From Caldalkalibacillus mannanilyticus JCM 10596 (GTDB lineage Bacteria > Bacillota > Bacilli > Caldalkalibacillales > JCM-10596), in the NCBI RefSeq assembly GCF_000615945.1, contig NZ_BAMO01000005.1, forward strand, positions 1-64,000: DNA of 64,000 nt, given 5' to 3'. This document shows positions 38,537 through 46,952 of this stretch, piece by piece (position 1 is the first letter of the stretch; each line of letters opens with the position of its first letter). The notes beneath the pieces were generated by a model. That model was given only the letters and a program-made list of their open reading frames with translations. It was not told the origin of the DNA and did not search any database. The position numbers were made by a program, and so were the translations under genes.

Positions 38537-39160
38537 TTAAGCCGTCTGTACGAAGAAGATACCCGGAGCCTCTCCAGCCGACTTACCCTTTCTAAGAAAG
38601 AGATAACCGATTGCATCCGTTAGATACAGCGCATCTTGATACGGCTCCGGGAAATCGGATGAGTACACCTGGCAGAAAAAATTGTATTCAGCGCTTAATT
38701 TGTCTGCGGCTACTATTCCATTAGGGACGGATTGCGAGATAAAAGAAGCAGTGGAGAACTCTGTTTCCGTTATCTCATCATCTACAAGCTCCATATTCAG
38801 CCTTGGCATACTGGCCACCGGGCTCTTTATTTCCTTCGTATTAATCTCACTATGGATGACAGTCGTATATCCGGAAGTGATGAGTTTGAATTCAGCGGGA
38901 GTTCCGCTATAGGTTATGTAGTCTAAAAAATAGTTTTGCCTGCTGTAAGTTGAGAAGACGTGGATTACGCCATCCGAAGGAAAGTCTCTGGATATTTCTT
39001 TTTGAAAAGCTGTACAATTTATACTAAAAAGCAGAGTTAAATAGTCGCCATCTGGATTTTGTGGCCAGCGATCTACTTTGGCAGTATTGCCGCCAAAATA
39101 GATCACTGGATTGAAGACAGATTGATTTGTTGATGGTACTATTCTTTTGGTAGCGATCAT
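38537..39160 (-). CDS. DUF1963-like protein, probable immunity protein
   Basis: About 207 residues, starting at ATG 39160 after GGAGGGG. It resembles DUF1963 (YwqG-like) proteins, with VDRWPQNPDGDYLTLLFSIN and IGYLFLRKGKSAGEAPGIFF. The start lies two bases after the stop of the upstream toxin-tail remnant, the classic toxin-then-immunity order. Function as an immunity partner is inferred from that coupling and from the family's genomic habits. Confidence 0.65.
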   Translation of the reverse strand: MIATKRIVPSTNQSVFNPVIYFGGNTAKVDRWPQNPDGDYLTLLFSINCTAFQKEISRDFPSDGVIHVFSTYSRQNYFLDYITYSGTPAEFKLITSGYTTVIHSEINTKEIKSPVASMPRLNMELVDDEITETEFSTASFISQSVPNGIVAADKLSAEYNFFCQVYSSDFPEPYQDALYLTDAIGYLFLRKGKSAGEAPGIFFVQTA

Positions 39161-39162
39161 TT

Positions 39163-39392
39163 TTAGTCCCCTCCGCAACCGAAGCTGCCGTATTTTTTTT
39201 GGAATCTATTAAGCTGTTTAACCCAAGTTGCCGGATCGGGTCGTACTGATAGTTCTCAACGATAGTTTTTCCTCCAATCTCTGATTTTTCTATAGTAACA
39301 ATAATTTCGAGATTTTGGGGAAGTACTCCTTTTTTCCTTTCTAAAACCTTGAACTCATGGGCTCTAATTTTTGACCTCCCATCTGGAGCATG
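39163..39392 (-). pseudogene. C-terminal remnant of a polymorphic-toxin-like protein
   Basis: Reading the minus strand from 39392 gives HAPDGRSKIRAHEFKVLERK, then an alternating-charge region to ENYQYDP, and with one added base at GGG 39238-39240 the tail DPATWVKQLNRFQKKYGSFG ending CGGD before the stop. An in-frame TAG stands just before this segment and no upstream start or toxin body exists. The close coupling to a probable immunity gene points to a toxin tail. Confidence 0.55.
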
Positions 39393-39541
39393 CTATTCTA
39401 TTACGATCATTTTGTCAAAAAGAATGATGAAATTGATTCACTTATAAAAAATAGAAATGAAGTATAGATAGGTTGATCCCACAATTGTTATTGTGCTACG
39501 ATAATAAAGTTAAATAAACCGTAACATTAGATGTATTTAAA

Positions 39542-39814
39542 TTATTTCTTTTTCTTAAATTCGACAAGGTCAACATGAATAAACCGTAACACTTGGTGTA
39601 CAGAAACACCCCCTCTATCATGTTGATAAGGGGGTGACTTCATCACTTTATACTCTTCATCTATTTTTTTCAATATAAACGCTCCTCCCACAATGATCCA
39701 CTCAATAAGCTGCTTCATTCGTGGTAGATAGCGCTTTTTAACTGTAGAATCCTTCATTTTGGGTGAAGAAGCAGGCTGGACAACATCTATAAAATAATCC
39801 TCTCCTTTTGGCAA
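39542..39814 (-). CDS. possible C-terminal extension of the upstream membrane protein
   Basis: Open frame of 90 codons with no proper start. Adding one A to the A8 tract at the end of the upstream gene (minus strand, near 39830-39837) would fuse it in frame (HNEKKIDKLLPLPKGEDYF). The piece contains one hydrophobic stretch (LIEWIIVGGAFIL) and a Lys-rich end. It may be real continuation or a chance frame. Confidence 0.35.
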   Translation of the reverse strand: MPKGEDYFIDVVQPASSPKMKDSTVKKRYLPRMKQLIEWIIVGGAFILKKIDEEYKVMKSPPYQHDRGGVSVHQVLRFIHVDLVEFKKKK

Positions 39815-39828
39815 AGGTAATAGTTTGT

Positions 39829-40419
39829 CTATTTTTTTTCATTGTGCTTAGTTTTCACTTCTTGTTTTAGCTTTCTATAATGTTCATTGTGATCCGATTT
39901 TTCTTTCTCTTTTTTGTCCTTCGAATCTAAATTGTATTTGCCTTGATACCCACCATATATATAATAAGAACCTATTTTTTCATCAAACCATAAAAACAAG
40001 AGATAATGATTTCCCTTTTCTAAAGGAGTATAGTCTGCGTAAGTATATCTTACTGGTTTCCCATCATTGTCTACAAGAAAAAATGGTTCTGCTACTTCTA
40101 TTTTTTCCCCTTTTTTCATTTCATTGTTCTTATCTTCTTTCACTATGTGCTTTACTATAACTTTTGTTAATGTATAACCGTTATCAGTAGCTGTGAGGAC
40201 ATTTTTCGAATCATCTGTAGCTGTGACCTCAATGACTAAGTGAGCAATTTCTTCTAACTCTTCATAAGTATCATAAGTAATGAGATTACCTAATATCTCA
40301 TAGTCTTCAATGGCTAAAGTCTTATTTCTAAACTGGTTTGTGATGAAAAAAGCTGCAAGAATGATAACTCCCAACAATAAAAAGACTAAATACTTCCTTC
40401 CTTTTAATAAGCTCAACAT
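39829..40419 (-). CDS. membrane-anchored extracellular protein, unrecognised
   Basis: 196 residues with one N-terminal membrane helix (YLVFLLLGVIILAAFFI) and an outer domain of beta character resembling Bacillus proteins of the lipoprotein/cell-surface type with KVIVKHIVKEDKN repeats of strands. The C-terminus is very Lys-rich and may be extended by a frameshift into the next open frame. No enzymatic motif. Single gene upstream of the immunity island. Confidence 0.7.
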   Translation of the reverse strand: MLSLLKGRKYLVFLLLGVIILAAFFITNQFRNKTLAIEDYEILGNLITYDTYEELEEIAHLVIEVTATDDSKNVLTATDNGYTLTKVIVKHIVKEDKNNEMKKGEKIEVAEPFFLVDNDGKPVRYTYADYTPLEKGNHYLLFLWFDEKIGSYYIYGGYQGKYNLDSKDKKEKEKSDHNEHYRKLKQEVKTKHNEKK

Positions 40420-40523
40420 GGTTGACCTCTCTTCTTTTTCTCCTCTTTAAATTTTTCCAACACTTCATTAGTATAATAGGAAGATATTAATAAATAAACC
40501 TATGTACACCATATTCCCTGAAA

Positions 40524-40553
40524 CAAAAAAACCTTACATCCTATCATGCAAGG
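40524..40553 (-). terminator. terminator of the ba3 oxidase operon
   Basis: CCTTGCAT pairs with ATGTAAGG (one G-T pair), followed on the minus strand by T7. It lies about 80 bases past the CtaG-like gene, the last gene of the operon. Confidence 0.7.
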
Positions 40554-40629
40554 CTCTTTTGCTTGTATAGACTTTGAATATCCTTCAATTCCCTTTCAAC
40601 TTCCTTCCACCCTAACCCGTCCACTATTA

Positions 40630-41186
40630 CTACTCATAATCCGCCGGATCAACAAACGCTTTATACACTAGATAAATCAACAGACAAAGCGCCATCGTGA
40701 TAAAACCCCAACCAAGAGTGATTTGTTCGATTAACAAATAATTATTGCACAATGCTCAGGCCATTTCAGATAGAGCCAGCCCATTCCGAAAAACATCACG
40801 GTAAAGCTCGTAATGACTGCATTCTTGGAGAATGAGCTAAGCTTGCCCCAGCTATCTCGCAGAGGAATTCCAGCTAAGAAAGGTAAGCTAATAAATTTAA
40901 ATACTTCTACACTCCACATGGTTAAGGCTTCGTCCATCGTCCGTGGAATCATCCAATAGACCATAATCAGGACAAAGAGGAGAATACCCGGCAGCCCATT
41001 ACGATTCCATGTTCTAAAAAAGGAAGGAAAGCGCACCTGAAAGTAATGAGCCATCAGGAAACCGGAAATGACAAGCAAAGGCATTTGCATGTGCATATGG
41101 ATAACCATGATCGATTCTAATAGGTGTCTTACTGGCGAAAGAGCTAAAAAGACGAGTAATAGAAAGCCATAGATCAATTGACTCAT
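40630..41186 (-). CDS. CtaG-like cytochrome c oxidase assembly membrane protein, one-base frameshift
   Basis: Polytopic protein of about 185 residues after repair. The first frame has four to five helices (MSQLIYGFLLLVFLALSPV at the start) with His-rich IHMHMQMP. At about 40743-40746 one missing A breaks it; the joined end reads ANNYLLIEQITLGWGFITMA and closes with a DPADYE tail. It is the last gene of the ba3 oxidase operon, 3 bp after SCO. CtaG-type proteins help deliver copper to the oxidase; the assignment rests on topology and context. Confidence 0.7.
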
Positions 41187-41189
41187 AGG

Positions 41190-41822
41190 TTATCTCCCCG
41201 CTTCCTGCTCTAAGATACGTAACACTTGTTCAGCAGCTTCATCTACTTTGGTATAATCCATCACATCAATCAGTACTCCTTCTGGGTTCACTACATAGAA
41301 GGCTGAATTATGCGAGAAATTCCCCGCTCCATCTGGAATCACGATGACACCAAACTGTGTTAATAATGACTCTAGTTCCTCTGGGTCAGGTATGGTTGCC
41401 ATTCGCCATGTTTCTCCATCGGCATCAAAGTAATCTTTGTACTTATCGAGTTGCTCAGGACCATCTCTTTCAGGATCGAAGCTAATACTTAGAAAAACGA
41501 TATCTTCTCCCACATACTCCTCTGGGATGCGTTCATATACTTTGCCCATATTGATTTCTAGTTGAGGACATACTGTTCCACAATAGGCGTAAAAGAACGT
41601 GATGAAAACATATTGGTCTTTGAACTCTGCTGGAGTATACGTTCGCCCATTGCTATCTAGAAAGGTGACCTCAGGAAAGACGGGTTGCTCCTTCGTCAGC
41701 TGGATCATTCTTGCCGTTTCAGCCGTATAGGCTCGAAACCCATCCGTCCCAAGATAGAATAAGACGAATCCAAAAAGGAGGACAATAATACAAGCCAATG
41801 CTGTCTGGCGGTCCTTGATCAT
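41190..41822 (-). CDS. SCO1/SenC/PrrC copper chaperone for cytochrome oxidase
   Basis: Membrane-anchored thioredoxin-fold protein of 210 residues: one N-terminal helix, then the CuA-site metallochaperone domain with YAYCGTVCPQLE (CxxxC) and the distal His in GNFSHNSAFYVVNPEG. It delivers copper to the CuA centre of subunit II. It lies 15 bp downstream of the subunit I gene and belongs to the same operon, which is headed by a Fur palindrome. Confidence 0.92.
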   Translation of the reverse strand: MIKDRQTALACIIVLLFGFVLFYLGTDGFRAYTAETARMIQLTKEQPVFPEVTFLDSNGRTYTPAEFKDQYVFITFFYAYCGTVCPQLEINMGKVYERIPEEYVGEDIVFLSISFDPERDGPEQLDKYKDYFDADGETWRMATIPDPEELESLLTQFGVIVIPDGAGNFSHNSAFYVVNPEGVLIDVMDYTKVDEAAEQVLRILEQEAGR

Positions 41823-41837
41823 GCGATCACTTCCCTA

Positions 41838-43517
41838 TTACCAAGTTTTGAATGGCGGCGATCCTGGTGGTGCGTTAACAATCATATCAACTAATGGTAC
41901 GACATACGCCATGGCTACTAACAAGAGCATAATCACAATAGTTACACCCCAGCGCTCCGTCCAATATGGTGTAGGTGCAGCATCATCTTCTTGTTCAGCA
42001 ATTGGAAACTCTGTTTCTCCTTTTGGTGCGAAGAACATGAGGTAAATCACTGCATACACTTGGATCAGAACACCGATCATTAAGAGCGTCCCGCCGACTG
42101 CTAAGAACATTAGATAAGGGTCCCAGCTTAAGGCGGTGGCATTGTCGAAATAGGTAGTGTAAGATGTTCTACGTGGAGAACCTAATAGCCCTACCCAATG
42201 CATGGCTCCTGCCATAAAGATCATGCCCACTGCCCAGATAATGGATTGAATGACCCCTAGCTTATTGATTTGAGGAGTTAGGACACGCTTGGATATAAAC
42301 GGTACCAGCCAATAACTAATACCGAAGAAGGTAAGGACAGCCGATGTTCCAAGCGTGAGATGGAAGTGACCGACCACCCACATGGTATTGTGGACCACTT
42401 GGTTTAATTGGTTGGTGCTCTGAGCAATACCACCAGCTCCCCCAGGGATAAAGGCAATCATAGCAATCATTGGAGCTAAGAAGCGCACATCGCCCCATGG
42501 CATTTTTTTAATCCAGCCAAAGATTCCTCTGCCACCTTTTCTTCGTGCGGTTTTTTCAAATACATAGAACATAGCATAGGCTGTCATGAGTGAAGGAAAT
42601 CCTACTGCTAAGCTCATAAAGACATGCATAAACTTAATTTCCTCTGTAATTCCTGGGTCAATAATCTGATGATGGAAACCACCAGGTATATTTAAGACAA
42701 CCAGTAGAATAATAACGACACGAGTTAACACATCGCTAAAGCGTCTTCCTCCAATTACTTTCGGAACAACGACATACCAGGCAGACAGGGCGGTTAAATA
42801 CCAAATATTCACCAGCGTATGTCCAAATGCCCAGAAGAGAGTACGAGCAACCATAACATTAATGGTTTCTACCCAGCCAAATGCCCAAGGAATAATGGTA
42901 AGGACTTCAATTGCTACTGGAATACTACCAAAGAACAAAAGAACGAAAACCCCTGTAGCAAAAAAAGCAAGGATAGGGACATGCTTCCCTTTGTTCTTCT
43001 TTCTCCAATTCGCCACTTGTATAAATGCGCCAAAAGCACACATCCAAACCCCTAGGACGATGAAGACCAACCCGATGTAAAACATAGGTGAAGCCGCCAT
43101 CGGAGGGTAGAAAGTAAACATAACCGATGCTTCATTTTTTAAGATCGGAATAACCGCTAAGACAAAACCAAAGAGCTTCATTCCTAAACCGATCCAAGCC
43201 ATCCTTCTCACTTTTAACAAAAGACCATCTAACTGATGCGAAAGGGTCGCATAGAAATAACCGATGGTAAAAAAGGCGGTAAAGACCAAAAGAAGTAATA
43301 ACCCGTGAGCGGTTAACACCTGATAATAATTAAACCAAACAGGTAATTCAAAAAGCCCCGCACGGTTTAGACCTTGTAACAAACCAAGAAATCCACCTAT
43401 CAATAATGCTGCAAAAGCGACAAAGAGATATAATTGCGATAATCTTGCATCATCTGGATGAATCCCTAGAACTTTATGAATTTTTTCTTCAAACACTTTT
43501 TTTATTGCTGCTTCCAT
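41838..43517 (-). CDS. cbaA: cytochrome ba3-type oxidase subunit I
   Basis: Heme-copper oxidase core of 559 residues, B-family (ba3). About 13-14 helices are present, and the heme a/b His ligands lie in the TAHGLLLLLVFT region near residue 70. The CuB His pair is in WAFGHTLVNIWYLTALSAWYV and GGFHHQIIDPG. A-family D-channel Asn motifs are not obvious, as expected for B-type. ATG 43517 follows AAAGGAGG. It is transcribed with subunit II, the IIa peptide, SCO and CtaG-like genes. Confidence 0.95.
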   Translation of the reverse strand: MEAAIKKVFEEKIHKVLGIHPDDARLSQLYLFVAFAALLIGGFLGLLQGLNRAGLFELPVWFNYYQVLTAHGLLLLLVFTAFFTIGYFYATLSHQLDGLLLKVRRMAWIGLGMKLFGFVLAVIPILKNEASVMFTFYPPMAASPMFYIGLVFIVLGVWMCAFGAFIQVANWRKKNKGKHVPILAFFATGVFVLLFFGSIPVAIEVLTIIPWAFGWVETINVMVARTLFWAFGHTLVNIWYLTALSAWYVVVPKVIGGRRFSDVLTRVVIILLVVLNIPGGFHHQIIDPGITEEIKFMHVFMSLAVGFPSLMTAYAMFYVFEKTARRKGGRGIFGWIKKMPWGDVRFLAPMIAMIAFIPGGAGGIAQSTNQLNQVVHNTMWVVGHFHLTLGTSAVLTFFGISYWLVPFISKRVLTPQINKLGVIQSIIWAVGMIFMAGAMHWVGLLGSPRRTSYTTYFDNATALSWDPYLMFLAVGGTLLMIGVLIQVYAVIYLMFFAPKGETEFPIAEQEDDAAPTPYWTERWGVTIVIMLLLVAMAYVVPLVDMIVNAPPGSPPFKTW

Positions 43518-43530
43518 CTCGGCACCTCCT

Positions 43531-43998
43531 TTATTTCACTACAATGGTTGTCGCCATGTATTGATGACCAATCCCGCAATACTCGTTACATAAAACTAAA
43601 TATTCACCTGCTGTATCAAATTTTTGCGTTATTTTTTGAATACTACCCGGCATAACCATGGCATTTAGATTCGTTCCTGCCACTTGGAAACCATGTGTAA
43701 CATCCTTAGAAGTCATAATAAAGTGGACTGTAGCACCCGCTGGTATTTCGATATTGCTCGGATTAAAGCTGAAAATTTCTAGGGTCATGACAACCTCATA
43801 TTCATTTTCTCCGATTTGTGTTATCCCTGGGTTATCGAATGGAGCTGTTTCATCCACTTTCTGAGGATCTATCGTTTCCATATGACTGGGTGGACCCATT
43901 CCCAAGACAAAGGTTTGGTAGCCCGTAAAGAGCATAAAGCCAATAATCATTCCGAAGCTTAAAACCAGCCAGATTTTTTCATCAAGATGCATTTTCAT
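43531..43998 (-). CDS. cbaB: cytochrome ba3-type oxidase subunit II (CuA)
   Basis: Membrane-anchored subunit of 155 residues. One N-terminal helix, then a cupredoxin domain with the CuA ligand set DVTHGFQVAGTNLNAMVMPG and CNEYCGIGHQYM (two Cys, His, Met). It accepts electrons from cytochrome c. Start is taken as ATG 43998 behind AGGAGG; an upstream GTG lies in the ribosome site. It precedes the subunit I gene by 13 bp. Confidence 0.93.
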   Translation of the reverse strand: MKMHLDEKIWLVLSFGMIIGFMLFTGYQTFVLGMGPPSHMETIDPQKVDETAPFDNPGITQIGENEYEVVMTLEIFSFNPSNIEIPAGATVHFIMTSKDVTHGFQVAGTNLNAMVMPGSIQKITQKFDTAGEYLVLCNEYCGIGHQYMATTIVVK

Positions 43999-44010
43999 CT
44001 CTTTCACCTC

Positions 44011-44172
44011 CTAGACTCTTGCGAAATAGAATCCAAATAGTAATATATACGTGAGAAAAATAACACCACCAACGACGCCTAAAGAGAACCATGTTCCTAT
44101 AAAAGGAGCTTTCTCTTCCTCGTGTGCTTTTTCACTTTTTGCCCTAACGTTCATACGATTTTTATCTAGCAT
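44011..44172 (-). CDS. cytochrome oxidase subunit IIa-like small peptide
   Basis: 53 residues: a charged N-terminal half and one membrane helix (FSLGVVGGVIFLTYILLFGFYF). This is the usual size and plan of the small third subunit (IIa) that packs with subunit II in ba3 oxidases. It is the first gene of the operon, with the subunit II gene 12 bp downstream. A Fur palindrome lies 49 bases upstream. Confidence 0.7.
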   Translation of the reverse strand: MLDKNRMNVRAKSEKAHEEEKAPFIGTWFSLGVVGGVIFLTYILLFGFYFARV

Positions 44173-44220
44173 TTACCTTCACCCTCCCTCTTTGATAATG
44201 CCTCCTTACATTCATTATAT

Positions 44221-44237
44221 TTGATAATGATTATCAA
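44221..44237. promoter_or_regulatory. perfect Fur box in front of the ba3 oxidase operon
   Basis: TTGATAATGATTATCAA is a perfect 17-bp palindrome containing the Fur 7-1-7 consensus TGATAATGATTATCA. It lies about 49 bases upstream of the first oxidase gene, in promoter range. Iron control of a terminal oxidase is inferred from it. Confidence 0.8.
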
Positions 44238-44261
44238 ATAGGTGACTGGAATCACAGCAAC

Positions 44262-44333
44262 AAAAAAAGAGCAAGTCAGAAGAGAGCCTTAGAAAATGCC
44301 TTGCACTTTCTGCTCCCTCTGCTTGCTCCTTTT
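44262..44333 (-). terminator. terminator of the small membrane protein gene
   Basis: GAGCAAG at 44269-44275 and CTTGCTC at 44322-44328 form the outer stem of a large hairpin; on the minus strand T7 follows. It lies about 20 bases past the small membrane protein stop. Confidence 0.7.
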
Positions 44334-44347
44334 TCTCTAGTAATAAA

Positions 44348-44527
44348 TCAGTCTTTTTTCTTTCTATTTTTGTACTTGATAAAAACAAATGCCACCAAAC
44401 AATAAATAAAGATAAACAGGGTATAGTAATCTGGCCAAACCGCTTCTTTAAAAGCAAAATGGAATATAGCCGAGCTTCCTATTAACAATAAGAGTGTATA
44501 GAAAAATGGTGAAGAAAATTTATACAT
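44348..44527 (-). CDS. small two-helix membrane protein
   Basis: 59-residue peptide with two hydrophobic segments and a Lys/Arg-rich end, preceded by a perfect AGGAGG seven bases before the ATG. It lies head-to-head with the 44612 secreted-protein gene, separated by an 84-base gap that must hold both promoters. Function unknown; it could protect the cell from or assist export of the neighbour's product, which is inference. Confidence 0.65.
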   Translation of the reverse strand: MYKFSSPFFYTLLLLIGSSAIFHFAFKEAVWPDYYTLFIFIYCLVAFVFIKYKNRKKKD

Positions 44528-44611
44528 TTAAAAACCTCCTATTTACAAATAATATACTATATGGTAAATTGATAAAGATGGTTTATACTAAATTACCAAA
44601 GGAGGATTATT

Positions 44612-45226
44612 ATGTCAAGTGATAAGTCTACTGTTTTTAAACTTCTTGTGTCTTGCCTTACTATTGTATTGTTTTTCGCATTTGTACTTCCTACAAACGT
44701 TGCTACAGCTCTCAATCAACAAGAAAATGATGAACTTATGAGTGTTCTTACTGACAATGAGATAAGTTTATATGCTCATGAACTAGACTATGAAATGCTA
44801 GAGGATATCTTTAAAGCTATTGAAAATATACCAGATGACCTTATTGAAGCAGAAGATACAAAGGCGATAACTGAATGGATTAATAATAATACAACAGATG
44901 CTTTGGAAGTTAGTGACGAGGGTGTTATCGTAACATTCGGTGTGGTTGGCTGTGCATCTGCTGTAGGTGTAGCTATTCTAACAAATGTAATTCCTATTGC
45001 AAAATTAGCAAAAGTAAAGGATGCTCTTAAAGCGGCTGGCGGTGCTACTACATTTGTTAGAGCGTTACTAACTAACTATGATTTATATAGAAGTGCTGGT
45101 TATGCAAAAAAAACTGCCATCCAACGTGCTATTAATAAAGCGGCAAGTGAAGCTGGACCAGAGATTAGAAGAGCACTTCTAGACTTTTTTAATGTTGGCA
45201 GTGTATACTCCGCTTGTTTTGAATAG
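44612..45226 (+). CDS. secreted protein of unknown family
   Basis: 204 residues with a clear Sec signal peptide (positively charged start, long hydrophobic core, cleavage near VATA). The mature part is acidic and helical, then a glycine/alanine-rich hydrophobic stretch (FGVVGCASAVGVAILTNVIPIAK) near residue 110 could insert into membranes, and a basic helical end carries a second Cys. This plan resembles secreted toxins or bacteriocins more than enzymes. The ribosome site AAAGGAGG is strong and a terminator follows. No family assignment. Confidence 0.7.
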   Translation: MSSDKSTVFKLLVSCLTIVLFFAFVLPTNVATALNQQENDELMSVLTDNEISLYAHELDYEMLEDIFKAIENIPDDLIEAEDTKAITEWINNNTTDALEVSDEGVIVTFGVVGCASAVGVAILTNVIPIAKLAKVKDALKAAGGATTFVRALLTNYDLYRSAGYAKKTAIQRAINKAASEAGPEIRRALLDFFNVGSVYSACFE

Positions 45227-45250
45227 AAGGTGTTTATAAGATTTATTGTT

Positions 45251-45325
45251 GTAAAAAGGAGCATGATCAGCAGATTAGTAGGAAATGATATATTATTCTG
45301 AACCTCTTCTTCTTGCTCCTTTTAC
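45251..45325 (+). terminator. terminator of the secreted-protein gene
   Basis: GTAAAAAGGAGCA and TGCTCCTTTTAC arms pair around a long loop. The stem is followed by an A-rich region, so efficiency is uncertain. The DUF4825 gene converges on it from the other strand. Confidence 0.6.
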
Positions 45326-45349
45326 TCAAATAATATAAAATTCGCCAAT

Positions 45350-45928
45350 TTACTTGTTAATCTCTCTGTGCAAAACAGCCTCTGTAGCCTGACGCACATA
45401 CTCTATATCTTCAAGCTTCCTCTTACTTTCCTTCAACCAAGCCTCTATATCGATGATCTCCTTCAGCGTCAAGCCAACCCATTGCTCAATCCCCTCCCGT
45501 GAAACCTTCACCACAACGTCAGGAAATCGAAAATGAATTTCTTCGAGGTTTTCTATTAAACTAAAGGCAACAATCGCATTATATAATAGGGTTTGATCTA
45601 GCTTTAGTGAATCGATCTCTGTCACGTTTTCCTTGTAGTTCACCTCAAGGGTGTAGACATCGGGATACAGTTGATACGTTCGTTCTAGGTTGTTTAAGGG
45701 TAAGGTATAAAACAGGTTTATGATATTAGAAGCATTGCCCATATACTTATTTTTGTATTTAAGTACACTTGTTACATCATGAGTCAATAGATCTTTCTGT
45801 TCCTCAAGATACTGCTGCTCTTTCTCTGCGAGGGTAGGTAAAACAAAAAGATGAAGAACGGCAAACAAACTGACTCCAATAGAAAGCAATATAATGATAA
45901 ATGCGTTTCTTGTTCTCATCCTACTCAC
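45350..45928 (-). CDS. DUF4825-like membrane-anchored protein
   Basis: 192 residues with one N-terminal membrane helix and an extracellular domain of mixed strands and helices (SNIINLFYTLPLNNLERTYQLYP, then TLEVNYKENV and LYNAIVAFSLIENLEEIHFRFPD), matching the DUF4825 pattern. It overlaps the upstream gene by 8 bp and is the last gene of the PadR operon. Function unknown, perhaps an envelope stress output. Confidence 0.78.
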   Translation of the reverse strand: MSRMRTRNAFIIILLSIGVSLFAVLHLFVLPTLAEKEQQYLEEQKDLLTHDVTSVLKYKNKYMGNASNIINLFYTLPLNNLERTYQLYPDVYTLEVNYKENVTEIDSLKLDQTLLYNAIVAFSLIENLEEIHFRFPDVVVKVSREGIEQWVGLTLKEIIDIEAWLKESKRKLEDIEYVRQATEAVLHREINK

Positions 45929-46589
45929 TCACCTCATACTTTTCCAGAAGGGTTATGGATTTACTAAACAATAACGGTATAATCATTGAAACAAAAGGCA
46001 AGGCATAATCAATTCCGATCACCGCAAATTGATAGGGTCCTGTCAGCGAGATAGGTCTCGCAAACCAAATATTGCTGGCAAAATGAATAGCAGTCGTACT
46101 CAATATACAAGCACCTATAAATAACCACCATATCTGCCAAGCCATTTTTTTATAACGCAGTGCCGATGGAATATGATAAATCACTACTTTATTTAGAAAG
46201 GATTCATGTTTTTTCGTATTCATATATAAGAAGAGGGCTCCTAAAACAACAACTAGAAAAAGAAAGCTATAGTTAAGCAGGGTTCCCAGCCCTACTATTT
46301 TGGGTGGAAGTGTGACGATCCAAGCCACAATAGCATAGAGCAGAGCGACCTGAAGCAATTCTGTTTTAAAGCGATTTGTCCATATTTTCTTGTTCCCTTC
46401 AATAAGCTCCTCCACATCGCCCATATTATTTATTGCCACTCCAACTGCGTCATCATAGCTCATACCGCTTGCCGTCAAGTCAGCTACTTTGGCTTCAAGA
46501 TTGCTTACGATTTCTTCTTTTAATTCTCGAATTTGGTTATTTTCTTTGTATCCCTTAAACATGTGCTCCACATGTTTTCTCAGTTTCAT
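45921..46589 (-). CDS. permease-prefix (HAAS-type) membrane protein
   Basis: 222 residues. The N-terminal 65 residues are the charged helical prefix with the invariant MSYDDAVGVAINNMGDVEELI motif seen before permeases in PadR operons; four to five membrane helices follow. This domain is thought to carry signals between PadR regulators and membrane proteins. Starts 2 bp after the PadR stop and overlaps DUF4825 by 8 bp. Confidence 0.82.
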   Translation of the reverse strand: MKLRKHVEHMFKGYKENNQIRELKEEIVSNLEAKVADLTASGMSYDDAVGVAINNMGDVEELIEGNKKIWTNRFKTELLQVALLYAIVAWIVTLPPKIVGLGTLLNYSFLFLVVVLGALFLYMNTKKHESFLNKVVIYHIPSALRYKKMAWQIWWLFIGACILSTTAIHFASNIWFARPISLTGPYQFAVIGIDYALPFVSMIIPLLFSKSITLLEKYEVSE

Positions 46590-46591
46590 GC

Positions 46592-46936
46592 TTATTCTTC
46601 CTTCCTCTCGATAAGCTGATCAATTAACACCTTGGCTGTTCTCCAAGCGTCCAGATTTTTCCGATATGTTTCCATGCCCTCCGGTGTTACCTTATAATAT
46701 TTCCGCCTTCCTCCCTGACTCTCATCTCCCCAATAGGATTCGATCAGTTCCTGGGACTCCAACCTCTTTAGACTAGAGTAAAGGGATGTTTCCTTCAATT
46801 CGTAGTTGCCATTGCTGTACTTGGAAATGGCCTTTATAATTTCATACCCATAGTTATCTCCTTCAGAGAGAACACGAAGAATGATTGTATCTATATTCCC
46901 TCTTATTAAGTCGCGACTAATACCACTCTCACCCAA
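46592..46936 (-). CDS. PadR-family transcriptional regulator
   Basis: 114-residue winged-helix protein. Family motifs: ILRVLSEGDNYGYEIIKAI, LKETSLYSSLKRLESQELI and GGRRKYYKVTPEG. Dimeric PadR repressors autoregulate. A 53-bp palindrome with 21-base arms lies 17 bases before its start. It heads a three-gene operon with the HAAS and DUF4825 genes. The signal is unknown. Confidence 0.92.
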   Translation of the reverse strand: MGESGISRDLIRGNIDTIILRVLSEGDNYGYEIIKAISKYSNGNYELKETSLYSSLKRLESQELIESYWGDESQGGRRKYYKVTPEGMETYRKNLDAWRTAKVLIDQLIERKEE

Positions 46937-46952
46937 TGAATATCACCTCAAT

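Noticed and set aside
44215-44457. 80-codon minus-strand frame between the oxidase operon and the small membrane gene
   Set aside because: It overlaps the small membrane gene in another frame and spans the terminator and Fur box.
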